The notes under the pieces are model-generated. The model was given only the letters and a program-made list of their open reading frames with translations, was not told where the DNA came from and did not search any database. Both the position numbers and the translations under genes were made by a program. 64,000 nucleotides of DNA from Cuneatibacter caecimuris (lineage in GTDB: Bacteria > Bacillota > Clostridia > Lachnospirales > Lachnospiraceae): positions 62,001 to 126,000 of the forward strand of contig NZ_SGXF01000006.1 of the NCBI RefSeq assembly GCF_004216775.1. The letters are read 5' to 3'. This document shows, one piece after another, positions 1 through 8,389 of the stretch (its first letter is position 1; each line of letters starts with the position of its first letter).

Positions 1-717
1 TATGAACCCGGATCTGATGAGTTCGTCCGGTTTCTAACCGGCATGCGATATAGGAATACCCTTGAAATGCTTCGAAAACTTTGTAATGGGTCACTGCATG
101 ACGGCCTCCTCTGGCCGCCACCGCCATTTTGAGCCGCTGGGTGGGATGTCTTCCGATGGGCACATTAATACTGCCTTCCTCGTCTTTCAGATTCCCGTAA
201 ACCACTGCTCGATATTCCCTGGTGATGGAATGTTCCTTCAGTGCTTCAGCAATTTTATTATGAGCAAGGTCGTTTTTACAGGCGATCAGGATGCCGGTGG
301 TGTCTTTATCTATGCGATGGACAATACCAGGCCGTAAAACTCCGTTGATTCCGGACAGCTGCCCGCGGCAATGGTAAGAGCATTGACCAGAGTGCCTGTA
401 TAATGGCCGGGAGCAGGATGCACCACCATGCCCTTTGGCTTATTAACCAAAATTACATCTTCATCTTCATATACCACATCCAGAGGAATATTTTCCGCCA
501 GAATCTCCGGCTCCATAGCGGGAGGGATTTCCGCTGAGACACTGTCTCCGCAGACAACCGGATAGCTGCTTTTTACCGGAGAACTATTTACAAGAATACC
601 GCCGGATTTGATCAGTTTCTGCAGATAAGAGCGGGTCAGGGTATCCAACTGCGCAGTCAGGTACTTATCGATCCGTTCACCTTCATATTCTTCAGTAACT
701 TCAAAATGCTCCGTCAT
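1..717 (-). pseudogene. RluD-type 23S rRNA pseudouridine synthase, frameshifted and cut by the window edge
   Basis: An S4 RNA-binding domain fills the first ~65 residues, followed by the start of an RluA-family catalytic domain (PKGMVVHPAPGH). The open frame then runs into a stop at 310-312. In the next frame the family sequence resumes exactly: YHCRGQLSGING, then the catalytic motif HRIDKDTTG, and later ETGRTHQIRVH, continuing past base 1. Inserting one base at about 376-377 joins the two halves. The family converts uridines to pseudouridine in large-subunit rRNA. The start overlaps the lspA stop (ATGA), so it is the last visible gene of the hlyD-like...lspA operon. No slippery heptamer is visible at the break, so a true mutation or a sequencing error is more likely than programmed frameshifting. 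Confidence 0.85.
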
Positions 718-1250
718 GATTCTTCCCCATTATGATGACGCTTTTTACGGGAAAAACGCATCCAGGTCCAGTCATCGTCCTCTTTATAGTAAAAAAACGC
801 CAGAACCAGCAAAGCTGCGGCTGATACTGTGATATAACAATCAGCAACATTAAATATCGGGAAATTGATCAGTTTAAAATAAACAAAATCTACTACATAA
901 CCATTCAGAAACCGGTCAATAAAATTTCCCGCCGCACCTGCCATCACAAAAACTGCGATGATCCGCAGTGGGAGGAAACGTTTCGTCTGCGGGATTTTCC
1001 AATACAGGTATCCCAGAATGATTACAAGGACAATGGTCAGAACGATAAAAAGCACTCTCTGGTTCTGCAGCAGCCCAAAGGCTGCGCCGTGATTTTCATA
1101 ATAATTTAGCTCCAGCGCTCCTGAGATAAGCTCCACAGGCTTTTGATTTTTTAAATTTGCTACCGCCAGGAATTTTGTCCATTGATCCAGTCCAATCAGC
1201 AGCAGTGCGGAAACTGCCGCTGTCAGACAGGACTTCACATGTTTTATCAT
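714..1250 (-). CDS. lspA: Lipoprotein signal peptidase (signal peptidase II)
   Basis: This 178-aa membrane aspartyl protease cleaves the signal peptide of diacylated prolipoproteins at the cell membrane. Four hydrophobic segments are visible, and the two catalytic aspartates lie in the conserved blocks AGNFIDR (D112) and FNVADCYI (D137); the N-terminal LDQWTK block is also typical. An in-frame ATG exists at 1301, but that would overlap aroB by 50 bases. The ATG at 1250 gives normal family length and has GGAG 10 bases upstream, inside the end of aroB. It starts one base after the aroB stop and its own stop overlaps the rluD-like start, so translational coupling is likely. At least one substrate, the YerB-like lipoprotein near 34 kb, is in this window. 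Confidence 0.95.
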   Translation of the reverse strand: MIKHVKSCLTAAVSALLLIGLDQWTKFLAVANLKNQKPVELISGALELNYYENHGAAFGLLQNQRVLFIVLTIVLVIILGYLYWKIPQTKRFLPLRIIAVFVMAGAAGNFIDRFLNGYVVDFVYFKLINFPIFNVADCYITVSAAALLVLAFFYYKEDDDWTWMRFSRKKRHHNGEES

Positions 1251-1251
1251 T

Positions 1252-2352
1252 TTATTTATTCTCCAATCCCATATATTGCAAGGCGTTCCGCATATCTTCA
1301 TCCGTAACCGAATTATCTATATATGCGCTGCCTATCCGGTTCAACAGGATAAAGCGGATGACGCCGGCAAACATCTTTTTATCATGTTTGGTAGCCTGAA
1401 TCACATCTTCCGGATCAAGATCTGCAGGAAACGTTACAGGCAGCTTCAGCAGCTCCAAAAGAGCCCTGCAGTTATTCAGCTCCTGGGAAGCTATATTCCC
1501 TTTTATGCCGGAAAGGTAAAGGGCAGCCATACAGCCGGCGGCCACACATTCTCCATGCAGCAGGGAAAAACCGCATAATTTTTCTACCGCGTGCCCCAGG
1601 GTGTGACCAAAGTTCAGCAGAGCCCGTTCACCCTGTTCAGTGGGATCTTTTTCCACTACATCTTTTTTAATCCGGCAGCTTACTGCAATCATCTCTTCCA
1701 GAATATCATAATCTCTGTTCAGAATTTTATCCGTATTCTGCCGGAGCCAATGGTAATAATCTGCGTCTTTGATCATCCCGTGCTTTACAATTTCTCCCAT
1801 TCCGGACAAGTATTCCCGTTCCGGAAGGGTATTCAGAGAAGACAGGTTCATATAAACCAGGCTGGGCTGTTTGAAAGCGCCTACCATATTTTTATAGGAA
1901 TCAAAATCCACTCCGGTTTTTCCCCCAATACTGCTGTCCACCTGGGAAAGCAGTGTGGTAGGAACCTGAATAAAGCTGATTCCCCGCAAATAGGTGGCGG
2001 CAGCAAAGCCTGTTAGGTCTCCTACCACGCCTCCTCCCAAAGCGACAAGGAGATCTCCGCGGTCAAAACCTGCTTCTATGAGGGCGGTATACAGGCGGCG
2101 CACCGTATCCAGATTCTTCTGGGCCTCACCGGCGGGAAAGATAAAAGAAATCAGCCGGGAACAAATCGGTGTTAATAATTTTTCCATCTGACTCAGATGA
2201 AATTCTGCTACATTGCTGTCTGTGACAATGCAGATTCTCTTTTTTTCAGGGGACAGGAAAGCAATAGCCTCCCCCATTTCATCGAATGAGTCCCGGAGTA
2301 AAATATTATAAATAGGCTGTCCGTTCTGGCGGACTGTGATTGTCTGGCTCAT
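1252..2352 (-). CDS. aroB: 3-dehydroquinate synthase
   Basis: AroB cyclises DAHP to 3-dehydroquinate, the second step of the shikimate pathway, in the cytoplasm with NAD and a divalent metal. Visible landmarks are the NAD-binding stretch GGGVVGDLTGFAAATY, the VPTTLLSQVDSSIGGKTG block, the metal-site regions GEIVKHGMIKD and FGHTLGHAVE, and full length (366 aa). Two in-frame ATGs lie at 2361 and 2352. The second is preferred because AGGAAAGG sits at normal distance from it, while it is too close to the first. The gene lies between ylmH and lspA in the same operon, 25 bases downstream of ylmH; no other aromatic-pathway gene is nearby. Confidence 0.95.
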   Translation of the reverse strand: MSQTITVRQNGQPIYNILLRDSFDEMGEAIAFLSPEKKRICIVTDSNVAEFHLSQMEKLLTPICSRLISFIFPAGEAQKNLDTVRRLYTALIEAGFDRGDLLVALGGGVVGDLTGFAAATYLRGISFIQVPTTLLSQVDSSIGGKTGVDFDSYKNMVGAFKQPSLVYMNLSSLNTLPEREYLSGMGEIVKHGMIKDADYYHWLRQNTDKILNRDYDILEEMIAVSCRIKKDVVEKDPTEQGERALLNFGHTLGHAVEKLCGFSLLHGECVAAGCMAALYLSGIKGNIASQELNNCRALLELLKLPVTFPADLDPEDVIQATKHDKKMFAGVIRFILLNRIGSAYIDNSVTDEDMRNALQYMGLENK

Positions 2353-2377
2353 ATCCTGCATCCTTTCCTGATCGGTT

Positions 2378-3136
2378 TTATATAAATTTTTGAATAAGAA
2401 TAAGATAGCGGCCTTTTTTCGTCTGACTCACTTCCTGCTGATAAATAAATTTTCCGAATCCTCGTACAGAAACCACATCCCCGGGAGAAAGCCGATAGGC
2501 ATTGGAATTGACCAACCGTCCATTGACAAAGACTTTTTCCCCCTCAATCAGACCGACAAGCCGGCTTCTGGAACCGGAAAAAGCCAGCGCCAGCACAGAA
2601 TCCAAACGGACAGATGCCACGGTGCCGCGAATATCTTCAAAATGAGGGCTGTACTCAAAGGATTCCCGGTCCGTGCGCACACAATGTACGCTTGTATGTC
2701 GGATTCTGGTCAGTTCCCTGCAGATCAGGTCCGCAGCCGGTGCGGTACAAAAAACCACGCAGGACTTGTCCATAGGAAGGATGTCACCAATTCCGGAACG
2801 GTCCAGGCCTAGATGAATCAACGCGCCCAGATAGTCCCTGTGGGTCAGGTCCTCAGAAAATTTTGCCTGAAGGGGAAGAATTTCCAGGGCACAGAAAGAA
2901 GCCGGGATGTGATACCCGGCTCCGGCAGGTTCAAAAGCCAGAATTTTCCGTTCTGCATATTCATAGCCGCCATCCAGACAGAAATCTACCGGAGGCAGCC
3001 CTCCGGCCACATACTGATGAAACAGGCTCTGTTCATACAGACTGAGGAAATCGCTGAAAATAGGAATATCTCTTCTGTAGCAGGTTTCAGCCAGATCCAT
3101 CAGATGCCTGCACAGCATCTGTTCTTCTCTGTTCAT
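2378..3136 (-). CDS. ylmH: YlmH-type S4 RNA-binding protein
   Basis: About 252 aa, with a C-terminal S4 domain (SRSRLVGLIEGEKVFVNGRL, then LSPGDVVSVRGFGKF). The N-terminal two thirds match the layout of YlmH, encoded next to sepF near division genes in many Firmicutes. In Bacillus YlmH has been linked to cell division and more recently to ribosome-associated quality control; the role here is inferred from family and position. A GTG at 3142 overlaps the sepF stop (GTGA) and the ATG at 3136 follows two codons later. Neither has a clear Shine-Dalgarno sequence, consistent with translational coupling to sepF. Confidence 0.85.
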   Translation of the reverse strand: MNREEQMLCRHLMDLAETCYRRDIPIFSDFLSLYEQSLFHQYVAGGLPPVDFCLDGGYEYAERKILAFEPAGAGYHIPASFCALEILPLQAKFSEDLTHRDYLGALIHLGLDRSGIGDILPMDKSCVVFCTAPAADLICRELTRIRHTSVHCVRTDRESFEYSPHFEDIRGTVASVRLDSVLALAFSGSRSRLVGLIEGEKVFVNGRLVNSNAYRLSPGDVVSVRGFGKFIYQQEVSQTKKGRYLILIQKFI

Positions 3137-3138
3137 CG

Positions 3139-3678
3139 TCACTGATTCAGGTTCAGAGAACCCAGGTCAATATTTTCGCCGCCCAGCAGATCGCTGAAAT
3201 CACCGGACAATTCCACTGTATTAGGCGTTACAATAAAAATCTTCTTGGAAATTTTCTGAAGGTTTCCTCCCATCGTATAACAAGCTCCGGAGGCAAAATC
3301 AATAATCCGCTGTGCGGAATCTACATTCATCCCTTCCAGATTCAGAACTACAGCCTTACCCTGCAGAAGCAGATCAGCCACCTGATTGGCGTCCTCATCC
3401 GCTCTTGGCATTACCATACATACTTCAGAATGTCTCCCGTTCATTTTCATCGGCACCACCTTACTGTTTGATCGCGCAGAGGACTTACGGGATTTCTCCT
3501 GCACTGGCTCTTCATAATCATCGTCCTCATCTATATCGTAGGAAGCCTTCTTCTTATTGAATAAAGACTTTTTTTCTTTCGGTTCATCATAGATTTCATC
3601 TTCGTCGTAATCGTCGTACTCATCCTCTTCAGGCATGTTCAGACGCATTGTTCCTAAAAACTTATCCATTACACCCAT
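3139..3678 (-). CDS. sepF: Cell division protein SepF
   Basis: A 179-aa protein with the SepF plan: an N-terminal membrane-binding helix (MGVMDKFLGTMRL), an acidic, Lys/Ser-rich linker of about 70 residues, and a C-terminal globular domain from about residue 88 (MPRADEDANQVADLLLQGKA ... KIFIVTPNTVELSG). SepF tethers FtsZ to the membrane and aligns its filaments at the septum. GGAG lies 8 bases before the ATG. It follows yggS by 11 bases, as in the Bacillus ylmE-ylmF-ylmG-ylmH cluster. No ylmG or divIVA is found between sepF and aroB. Confidence 0.94.
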   Translation of the reverse strand: MGVMDKFLGTMRLNMPEEDEYDDYDEDEIYDEPKEKKSLFNKKKASYDIDEDDDYEEPVQEKSRKSSARSNSKVVPMKMNGRHSEVCMVMPRADEDANQVADLLLQGKAVVLNLEGMNVDSAQRIIDFASGACYTMGGNLQKISKKIFIVTPNTVELSGDFSDLLGGENIDLGSLNLNQ

Positions 3679-3689
3679 GTTTCTGTCTC

Positions 3690-4376
3690 CTATCTGTATT
3701 GTCTTTCTCCAAAAATCCCGGTACCGACGCGCACCATAGTAGCGCCCTCCTCAATTGCAACCGGATAATCATTGGTCATTCCCATAGATAAATGGTCCAT
3801 ACTGACATTATCAATGTTTTTGGCCCTGGTGTCAATAAAAAATTCATATAATTTCCGGAAAACCAACCGGTTTTCTTCTGGGTCTTCTACAAAAGGAGCG
3901 ATTGTCATCAGCCCTTTTATTTGTATATGAGGAAATCCGGCAATTGTTTTCAGTACACGCTCCGCGTCTTCAAGGAAAAAGCCATATTTGCTTTCTTCTT
4001 TTGCAACATTTATTTCAAGAAGAACGGGAACTGTAATCCCCATTTTCGCAGCTTCTTTTTCAATCTGATCCGCAAGGCGCAGAGAATCCAGAGAATGGAT
4101 CAGGCTGACTTTTCCAATCACCTGACGCACCTTGTTGCGCTGAAGATGACCGATCATATGCCATTCCAGTTCCGGAAACGCAGCTGTCTTATCCAGGATT
4201 TCCTGCACATGATTTTCACCGAAAATCCGCTGACCTGCTGCCTGGGCCTCTTGTATCGAGGAGAAAGGCTTTGTCTTGCTCACTGCAATCAGCGTTATAT
4301 CCTCGGCTCTGCGGCCGCACCTTTCACAGACCTGCCTGATATTCCTGCGCACAACTTCAATATTCTCACGAACCAT
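3690..4376 (-). CDS. YggS/PLPBP family pyridoxal-phosphate homeostasis protein
   Basis: A 228-aa single-domain fold-type III PLP protein. The PLP lysine is in IAVSKTKP (K34), with HMIGHLQRNK, LEINVAKEESK and a C-terminal SMGMTNDYPVAIEEGATMVR block. The family binds PLP and affects vitamin B6 and amino-acid homeostasis without a known catalytic activity. It is the Bacillus ylmE equivalent, placed directly upstream of sepF. AGAGG lies 8 bases before the ATG. It starts 23 bases after the HlyD-like gene. Confidence 0.93.
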   Translation of the reverse strand: MVRENIEVVRRNIRQVCERCGRRAEDITLIAVSKTKPFSSIQEAQAAGQRIFGENHVQEILDKTAAFPELEWHMIGHLQRNKVRQVIGKVSLIHSLDSLRLADQIEKEAAKMGITVPVLLEINVAKEESKYGFFLEDAERVLKTIAGFPHIQIKGLMTIAPFVEDPEENRLVFRKLYEFFIDTRAKNIDNVSMDHLSMGMTNDYPVAIEEGATMVRVGTGIFGERQYR

Positions 4377-4399
4377 CCTGGATTCCTCTCTTTCTGATT

Positions 4400-5785
4400 T
4401 CAGTAAATCACCTGGTTTTCTCGTTCCACCAGGCCCCCGTTTAAGACAATATGGTCGTAAATGGAAACTCCGTAATCTGTATCAGGGCTGATGATATAAA
4501 AATCTTCCTTTTGTCCCAGAATTTCAATGGGATCGAACTGGGTATATCCTTTATTGACGTTGTAAACCCCCTGCATAGAAACAGTTTGTCCCAACTGATA
4601 GGTTTCGTTGGAGTCAGGCTTGACCAATACACTGCCTGCTTCCAGCCCTGCTCCTGAGATACAGTACATGCCGTCTTTATGCGCATAAAATCCGGGAATC
4701 ACAAACTGAACCGATTCGTTGCCATTGCTGTCATAAGTTTTTTGGTAAAACCCGGCAGCATTGGAATTTCCTCCTCTTGTAAGAAAATTCTCTGGCACAG
4801 TAAAAAAATCTTTTGTCACTACAGAAGAAACCGGAATTTGATAGCCGTTCACCTGTTTTCCAAGAATCTCAATATCCAGATACCGTTTGGTCAGGTATTC
4901 GGTGGCATAATTAGAAAGAATCAGCTGTCCGTATACATTACCTTCTGAATCATTGATCACAGAAAAATTACCTGCTGTTTCCAAACCGCTGTCAGAAAAA
5001 CGGATCTTCAGCGTTTTCTGATCTGCTAATTCCGCCTGATCTTCAGCCGACATCTGAAATAGTACAGTCCAGGTCCGTCCGGTATACAGCCTGTACATCG
5101 GGGCTCCCTGCTGCAGCTGGTCCCCGGATTTTACTGCAGTCTGCGCATATGCGGACTCATCAAAAAGGGCAGGAGACACAGACTCCGCCGTCAGCGCTTC
5201 CATTCCATCGCTCCGGTAGGTGATCACGCCGCTGGATACGGCTGTCTCCTTCTGAAACATAGAAGATTCGTCCTTCTGCTCCATATCCTCTGCGGCAGCC
5301 ATATAGAGATAATCCACGATGGAAGATTCCAGCTCCAGCTTTGCCTCAGCTACCTGGTAAAAGGCGTCATCCCGGTAGGACAGGCTCAGGGAAGTGAGCT
5401 GTTCTTTGAGTTTGGTCTGGTCATTTTTGGACAGGCCATTCAGATCGTCCACAAGCTCCGCCAGCTTCTCTGAAAACTGGCCGTCCTGATCCAGCGTACA
5501 TACTGTAGCTCCCACACGTACCTTGCTTCCCTCACGGACAAAATAATTGACGTATCCGGAGGCGCCTGCTGTGTGAACCTCTTCCTCCCTCAGGATCAGC
5601 CCGCGAAAACTGCGGTTATTGGCGATCTTTCCCTGTGATACCTGATAGATTTGAATTTTATCAGCACGCACATATTGTACGATTACTATCACAATATAAA
5701 GAAAAATAACGCAAAACAATGCTGTACTGAAATGAAACTGCAGCGGTTTGCGGTAACGGACTATTTTTTTGTTTTTTTTCTTCAT
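4400..5785 (-). CDS. HlyD-family membrane-fusion-like protein
   Basis: 461 aa. A basic N-terminus is followed by one transmembrane segment (about residues 19-39) and a long extracytoplasmic part with HlyD-like features: SGYVNYFVREGSKVRVG resembles a lipoyl half, and further beta-rich blocks contain the paired-barrel phrase GSVLVKPDSNETYQLGQTV. Such proteins usually serve as adaptors of exporters, but no transporter is adjacent. Similar proteins are commonly found before yggS-sepF in Clostridia, so a division or envelope role is possible; this is inference. The start at 5785 is chosen over 5827 because GGAGG lies 5 bases upstream of it. Confidence 0.75.
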   Translation of the reverse strand: MKKKNKKIVRYRKPLQFHFSTALFCVIFLYIVIVIVQYVRADKIQIYQVSQGKIANNRSFRGLILREEEVHTAGASGYVNYFVREGSKVRVGATVCTLDQDGQFSEKLAELVDDLNGLSKNDQTKLKEQLTSLSLSYRDDAFYQVAEAKLELESSIVDYLYMAAAEDMEQKDESSMFQKETAVSSGVITYRSDGMEALTAESVSPALFDESAYAQTAVKSGDQLQQGAPMYRLYTGRTWTVLFQMSAEDQAELADQKTLKIRFSDSGLETAGNFSVINDSEGNVYGQLILSNYATEYLTKRYLDIEILGKQVNGYQIPVSSVVTKDFFTVPENFLTRGGNSNAAGFYQKTYDSNGNESVQFVIPGFYAHKDGMYCISGAGLEAGSVLVKPDSNETYQLGQTVSMQGVYNVNKGYTQFDPIEILGQKEDFYIISPDTDYGVSIYDHIVLNGGLVERENQVIY

Positions 5786-5822
5786 AAATGCCTCCAAAAT
5801 CCTGTCATTGCTGACTTTAAAT

Positions 5823-5851
5823 ATCATAACATGTTTTTTCTGCTATGAAAA
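5823..5851 (-). promoter_or_regulatory. Putative SigA promoter of the hlyD-like...rluD operon
   Basis: TTTTCA at 5851-5846 and TATGAT at 5828-5823 are separated by 17 bases, and TGT directly before the -10 box gives an extended -10. It lies 38 bases upstream of the chosen start at 5785, in an AT-rich gap. The -35 box is only 4/6. Confidence 0.55.
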
Positions 5852-5939
5852 GGCTTTTTGTAAATATTTCCAGTTTAACAGACTGTGATAAGTGAAATAC
5901 TACAGTTAAATCCATTGATAGATACAAGGAGGTTCCTTA

Positions 5940-6149
5940 ATGAAAGTATTGGATTATGTAGCGCTGGCATTGACTGTGATCGGCGCAGTAAACTGGGGGC
6001 TGATCGGATTTTTCCGTTTTGACCTGGTGGCATTTTTATTTGGAGACATGACGGCCCTTTCCAGAATTATTTACGGTCTTGTGGGTATCGCGGGACTGTA
6101 CTGCATCAGCATGTTCGGCAGAATCAGGAACGGTGCTGACGAAGGGTGA
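5940..6149 (+). CDS. DUF378 family small membrane protein
   Basis: 69 aa with two hydrophobic segments (about residues 4-25 and 42-62). The family signature is obvious: LDYVALALTVIGAVNWGLIG, then a short loop and IIYGLVGIAGLYCI. The function of DUF378 proteins is unknown. AAGGAGG lies 7 bases upstream of the ATG. It is one of only two protein genes on the plus strand here. It stands alone and is followed by a strong hairpin terminator shared with the convergent gene. Confidence 0.92.
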   Translation: MKVLDYVALALTVIGAVNWGLIGFFRFDLVAFLFGDMTALSRIIYGLVGIAGLYCISMFGRIRNGADEG

Positions 6150-6185
6150 ACCAAAGGGGCAGCACATTTTAGATGGATACGCCCA

Positions 6186-6220
6186 AAAGAGGCTTTTGCA
6201 TATACTGCAAAAGCCTCTTT
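6186..6220 (+). terminator. Hairpin terminator between convergent genes
   Basis: A perfect 15-bp stem (AAAGAGGCTTTTGCA with its complement) closes a 5-base loop, between the DUF378 stop and the stop of the convergent P-loop gene. The arms carry A/T runs at their outer ends, so it can act on both strands; on the plus strand a T-rich stretch follows after 8 bases. Confidence 0.8.
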
Positions 6221-6235
6221 CAATAGGATTTTTTA

Positions 6236-6655
6236 TTACAGGGAAATTACGATATTCTTTTTCACTGTTTCAGGAAGATCAGACTCATCCGCAGATACAC
6301 TCAATACAAAAGTTATATTATACTGTCTGCCCAGCTCTTCTAATTTGCCCACCGCTTCTGTGATATCTTTGCCTTCCAGGTAAGAAAGGCGCAGAAAACT
6401 GTCCAGATATACCTGTTCCAGATCATGATCCTGGGAAACCAGCCCACAGAGAAAACCGATGAATGCGTCATAAGAAGCCAATCCGTATTCCGAGACATTA
6501 ATCAGACGTACCTTATTGTTCAACTCATACATATGTTTACCGCTTTTATCCAGGTAAACAATAGAACCATTGGTGGAGCCTACCGCGTTATTGCACTTTT
6601 CCAGCAGATATTTCGTTTTCCCTTTCCCTTTTCTTCCTGCAATAATCTGAACCAT
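6236..6655 (-). CDS. Small P-loop protein of unknown function
   Basis: 139 aa, starting with a Walker A motif (GRKGKGKT, residues 7-14) right after a beta strand. A possible Walker B-like strand is QVYLDSFLRL, and there is a long helical middle part. The layout resembles a minimal nucleotide-binding domain without partner domains. I recognise the fold class but not the function. GGAGG is 8 bases before the ATG. It is monocistronic: its own consensus promoter lies upstream and a strong hairpin lies downstream. Confidence 0.75.
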   Translation of the reverse strand: MVQIIAGRKGKGKTKYLLEKCNNAVGSTNGSIVYLDKSGKHMYELNNKVRLINVSEYGLASYDAFIGFLCGLVSQDHDLEQVYLDSFLRLSYLEGKDITEAVGKLEELGRQYNITFVLSVSADESDLPETVKKNIVISL

Positions 6656-6714
6656 ACCGAGTTCCTCCTATCTTGTATGTAAGTTTTTAATAAAAATTAC
6701 TTTGTTTTGACCTC

Positions 6715-6743
6715 ATTATAGAACAAAATGCAAAAAAATACAA
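6715..6743 (-). promoter_or_regulatory. SigA promoter of the P-loop gene
   Basis: TTGTAT (6743-6738) and TATAAT (6720-6715) with a 17-base spacer, 59 bases before the start codon, in very AT-rich DNA downstream of the mgsA terminator. Confidence 0.8.
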
Positions 6744-6765
6744 TGCCTAAATTCAAATTTAATAG

Positions 6766-6806
6766 AAAAAAATGCAGAGGGCAGCACGGACACACCGCCC
6801 CCTGCA
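6766..6806 (-). terminator. Rho-independent terminator after mgsA
   Basis: On the minus strand TGCAGGGGGC pairs with GCCCTCTGCA (one G-U pair) around a 14-base loop and is followed by seven Ts. It closes the radC-mre-min-rodA-mgsA operon. Confidence 0.85.
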
Positions 6807-6812
6807 AAAAGC

Positions 6813-7208
6813 TCACTTATACGCATTCCGCCATTCCAAATCTCCCCGGTCCAGAGCTTTGATTAAAAGCTCCGCAGTAGCCAAATTGGTGGCCAACGGG
6901 ATGTTGTATGTGTCGCACAGCCGAAATACATTATTCACATCCGGTTCATGAGACTTTGGCGTCTGAGGGTCCCGAAGGAAAATCATTAAATCAATCTGAT
7001 TGTGCTCGATCTGCGCACAGAGCTGCTGCTCTCCCCCAAGATGCCCTGCCAGATACTTATGCACATTCAAATTCGTCACTTCTTCAATCAGTCTGCCGGT
7101 TGTCCCGGTTGCAAACAAAACATTTTTGCTGAGGATTCCACGGTAAGCGATACAAAAATTCTGCATCAGCTTCTTTTTTGAATCATGAGCCATTAATCCG
7201 ATATTCAT
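6813..7208 (-). CDS. mgsA: Methylglyoxal synthase family protein
   Basis: 131 aa, the size of methylglyoxal synthase, which converts dihydroxyacetone phosphate to methylglyoxal and phosphate. Family blocks visible: N-terminal IGLMAHDSKK, phosphate-binding ATGTTGRL, GHLGGEQQ, FLRDPQTPKSHEPDV and IPLATNLATAELL. By alignment to the Escherichia coli enzyme (offset 11), H98 and D101 are kept (H87, D90), but the catalytic-base aspartate D71 is a glutamate here (E60). Activity therefore remains to be shown. GGAGG is 8 bases from the ATG. It is the last gene of the morphogenesis operon, 37 bases after rodA. Confidence 0.88.
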   Translation of the reverse strand: MNIGLMAHDSKKKLMQNFCIAYRGILSKNVLFATGTTGRLIEEVTNLNVHKYLAGHLGGEQQLCAQIEHNQIDLMIFLRDPQTPKSHEPDVNNVFRLCDTYNIPLATNLATAELLIKALDRGDLEWRNAYK

Positions 7209-7245
7209 TGATTCAACCTCCTGTTAATCATAATATAGTTTTTGC

Positions 7246-8376
7246 CTAACTGGCCCGCCGCTGCAGACCTACATTTAAAACTAACCCCACCGCAATAAAA
7301 GAACTGAGTACGGAGCTCACACCGTAGCTGACAAAAGGCAACGGAATTCCAGTGTTGGGAAGCAGGAATGTGGCTACGCCGATATTGACAAAACTCTGGA
7401 AAGCCAGCAAAGCCCCAATCCCCCCAGCAATCAGTTTTCCCGCAGTATCTTTTGCCCTTCTGGCAGCCATGAAACAGCAATAAATCAATACTGCCAGCAA
7501 TATAATCACAGCGCAGGACCCTACAAACCCAAGTTCCTCGCCAATGATAGCAAAAATAAAATCAGTCTGTGCCTCAGAGAGAAAATTCCCATTCTTCACA
7601 GATTCGAAAGTTGTGGTATTCAGGCCTTTTCCCCTCAGCATGCCGCTCCCAATGGCCATCACAGAATTCAGCTGCTGGTACACCAGGCCGGGATACTGAT
7701 CCGGGTAAATCCAGGACAAAATACGATTCAGCTGATAATCGGGGAAAGGAAAATGCTCTGGATTAAATACAAAATAAATCATTGCGCCTGCCCCTGCAGC
7801 TACCACACCAAAAGCGCCTAATATCCATTTATAATTGATTCCGGCCAAAAACAGCATGGAAGCAATGACCAGAAAACATACGATAGTAGTAGACAGATCC
7901 GGCTGCTTCAGAATCAAAATCAGCGGAACCGCCGCACAGGCGCCGGATATCAGGATTGTAACAGGGGAGCTGATTACATCCTTAAATCTTGCAAACAACG
8001 CTGCGAAAAATAATACGATCGCCAGTTTGGAAAACTCTGACGGCTGTATCTGTCCCACAACCGGCAGGACAATCCAGCGTGTTGCACCGCCGACCTCCTT
8101 CCCCAGAAACAGCGTTGCGACCAGAAGCACCAGATTCAATAAATAAATCAACACAAAGCCTTTCAGCCAGATATGGTAATCGATGAGAGAAACAATCACC
8201 ATGACGCCGATCCCCACACCGATCCCCATAATCTGTTTCAAATAAATTCCTTCGTCAACGGAACCGTCTGTGGCACTTTTGATGACTAACACGCCGAATA
8301 TGGAAAGTGCCAGAACCAGAAAAAAGAAGTGGAATCCATAATGGCTTAACTGATACTTCTGTAAAAAACGTTTCAT
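7246..8376 (-). CDS. rodA: Peptidoglycan glycosyltransferase RodA (SEDS family)
   Basis: A 376-aa polytopic membrane protein with about ten hydrophobic segments and SEDS signatures: GGATRWI early, QPSEFSKLAIVLFFA in the middle, EAQTDFIFAIIGEELGFVG, and LPFVSYGVSS near the C-terminus. RodA polymerises lipid II into glycan strands together with a class B PBP during elongation. The cognate PBP2 is encoded in the same operon. AAGGGG lies 9 bases before the ATG. Placement with mre and pbp2 favours RodA over FtsW or SpoVE, which share the same motifs. Confidence 0.92.
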   Translation of the reverse strand: MKRFLQKYQLSHYGFHFFFLVLALSIFGVLVIKSATDGSVDEGIYLKQIMGIGVGIGVMVIVSLIDYHIWLKGFVLIYLLNLVLLVATLFLGKEVGGATRWIVLPVVGQIQPSEFSKLAIVLFFAALFARFKDVISSPVTILISGACAAVPLILILKQPDLSTTIVCFLVIASMLFLAGINYKWILGAFGVVAAGAGAMIYFVFNPEHFPFPDYQLNRILSWIYPDQYPGLVYQQLNSVMAIGSGMLRGKGLNTTTFESVKNGNFLSEAQTDFIFAIIGEELGFVGSCAVIILLAVLIYCCFMAARRAKDTAGKLIAGGIGALLAFQSFVNIGVATFLLPNTGIPLPFVSYGVSSVLSSFIAVGLVLNVGLQRRAS

Positions 8377-8389
8377 CTGTCAAAACCCC

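Noticed and set aside
1251-1301. Upstream ATG of lspA at 1301
   Set aside because: It would add 17 atypical residues and overlap aroB by 50 bases, and it lacks a ribosome site.
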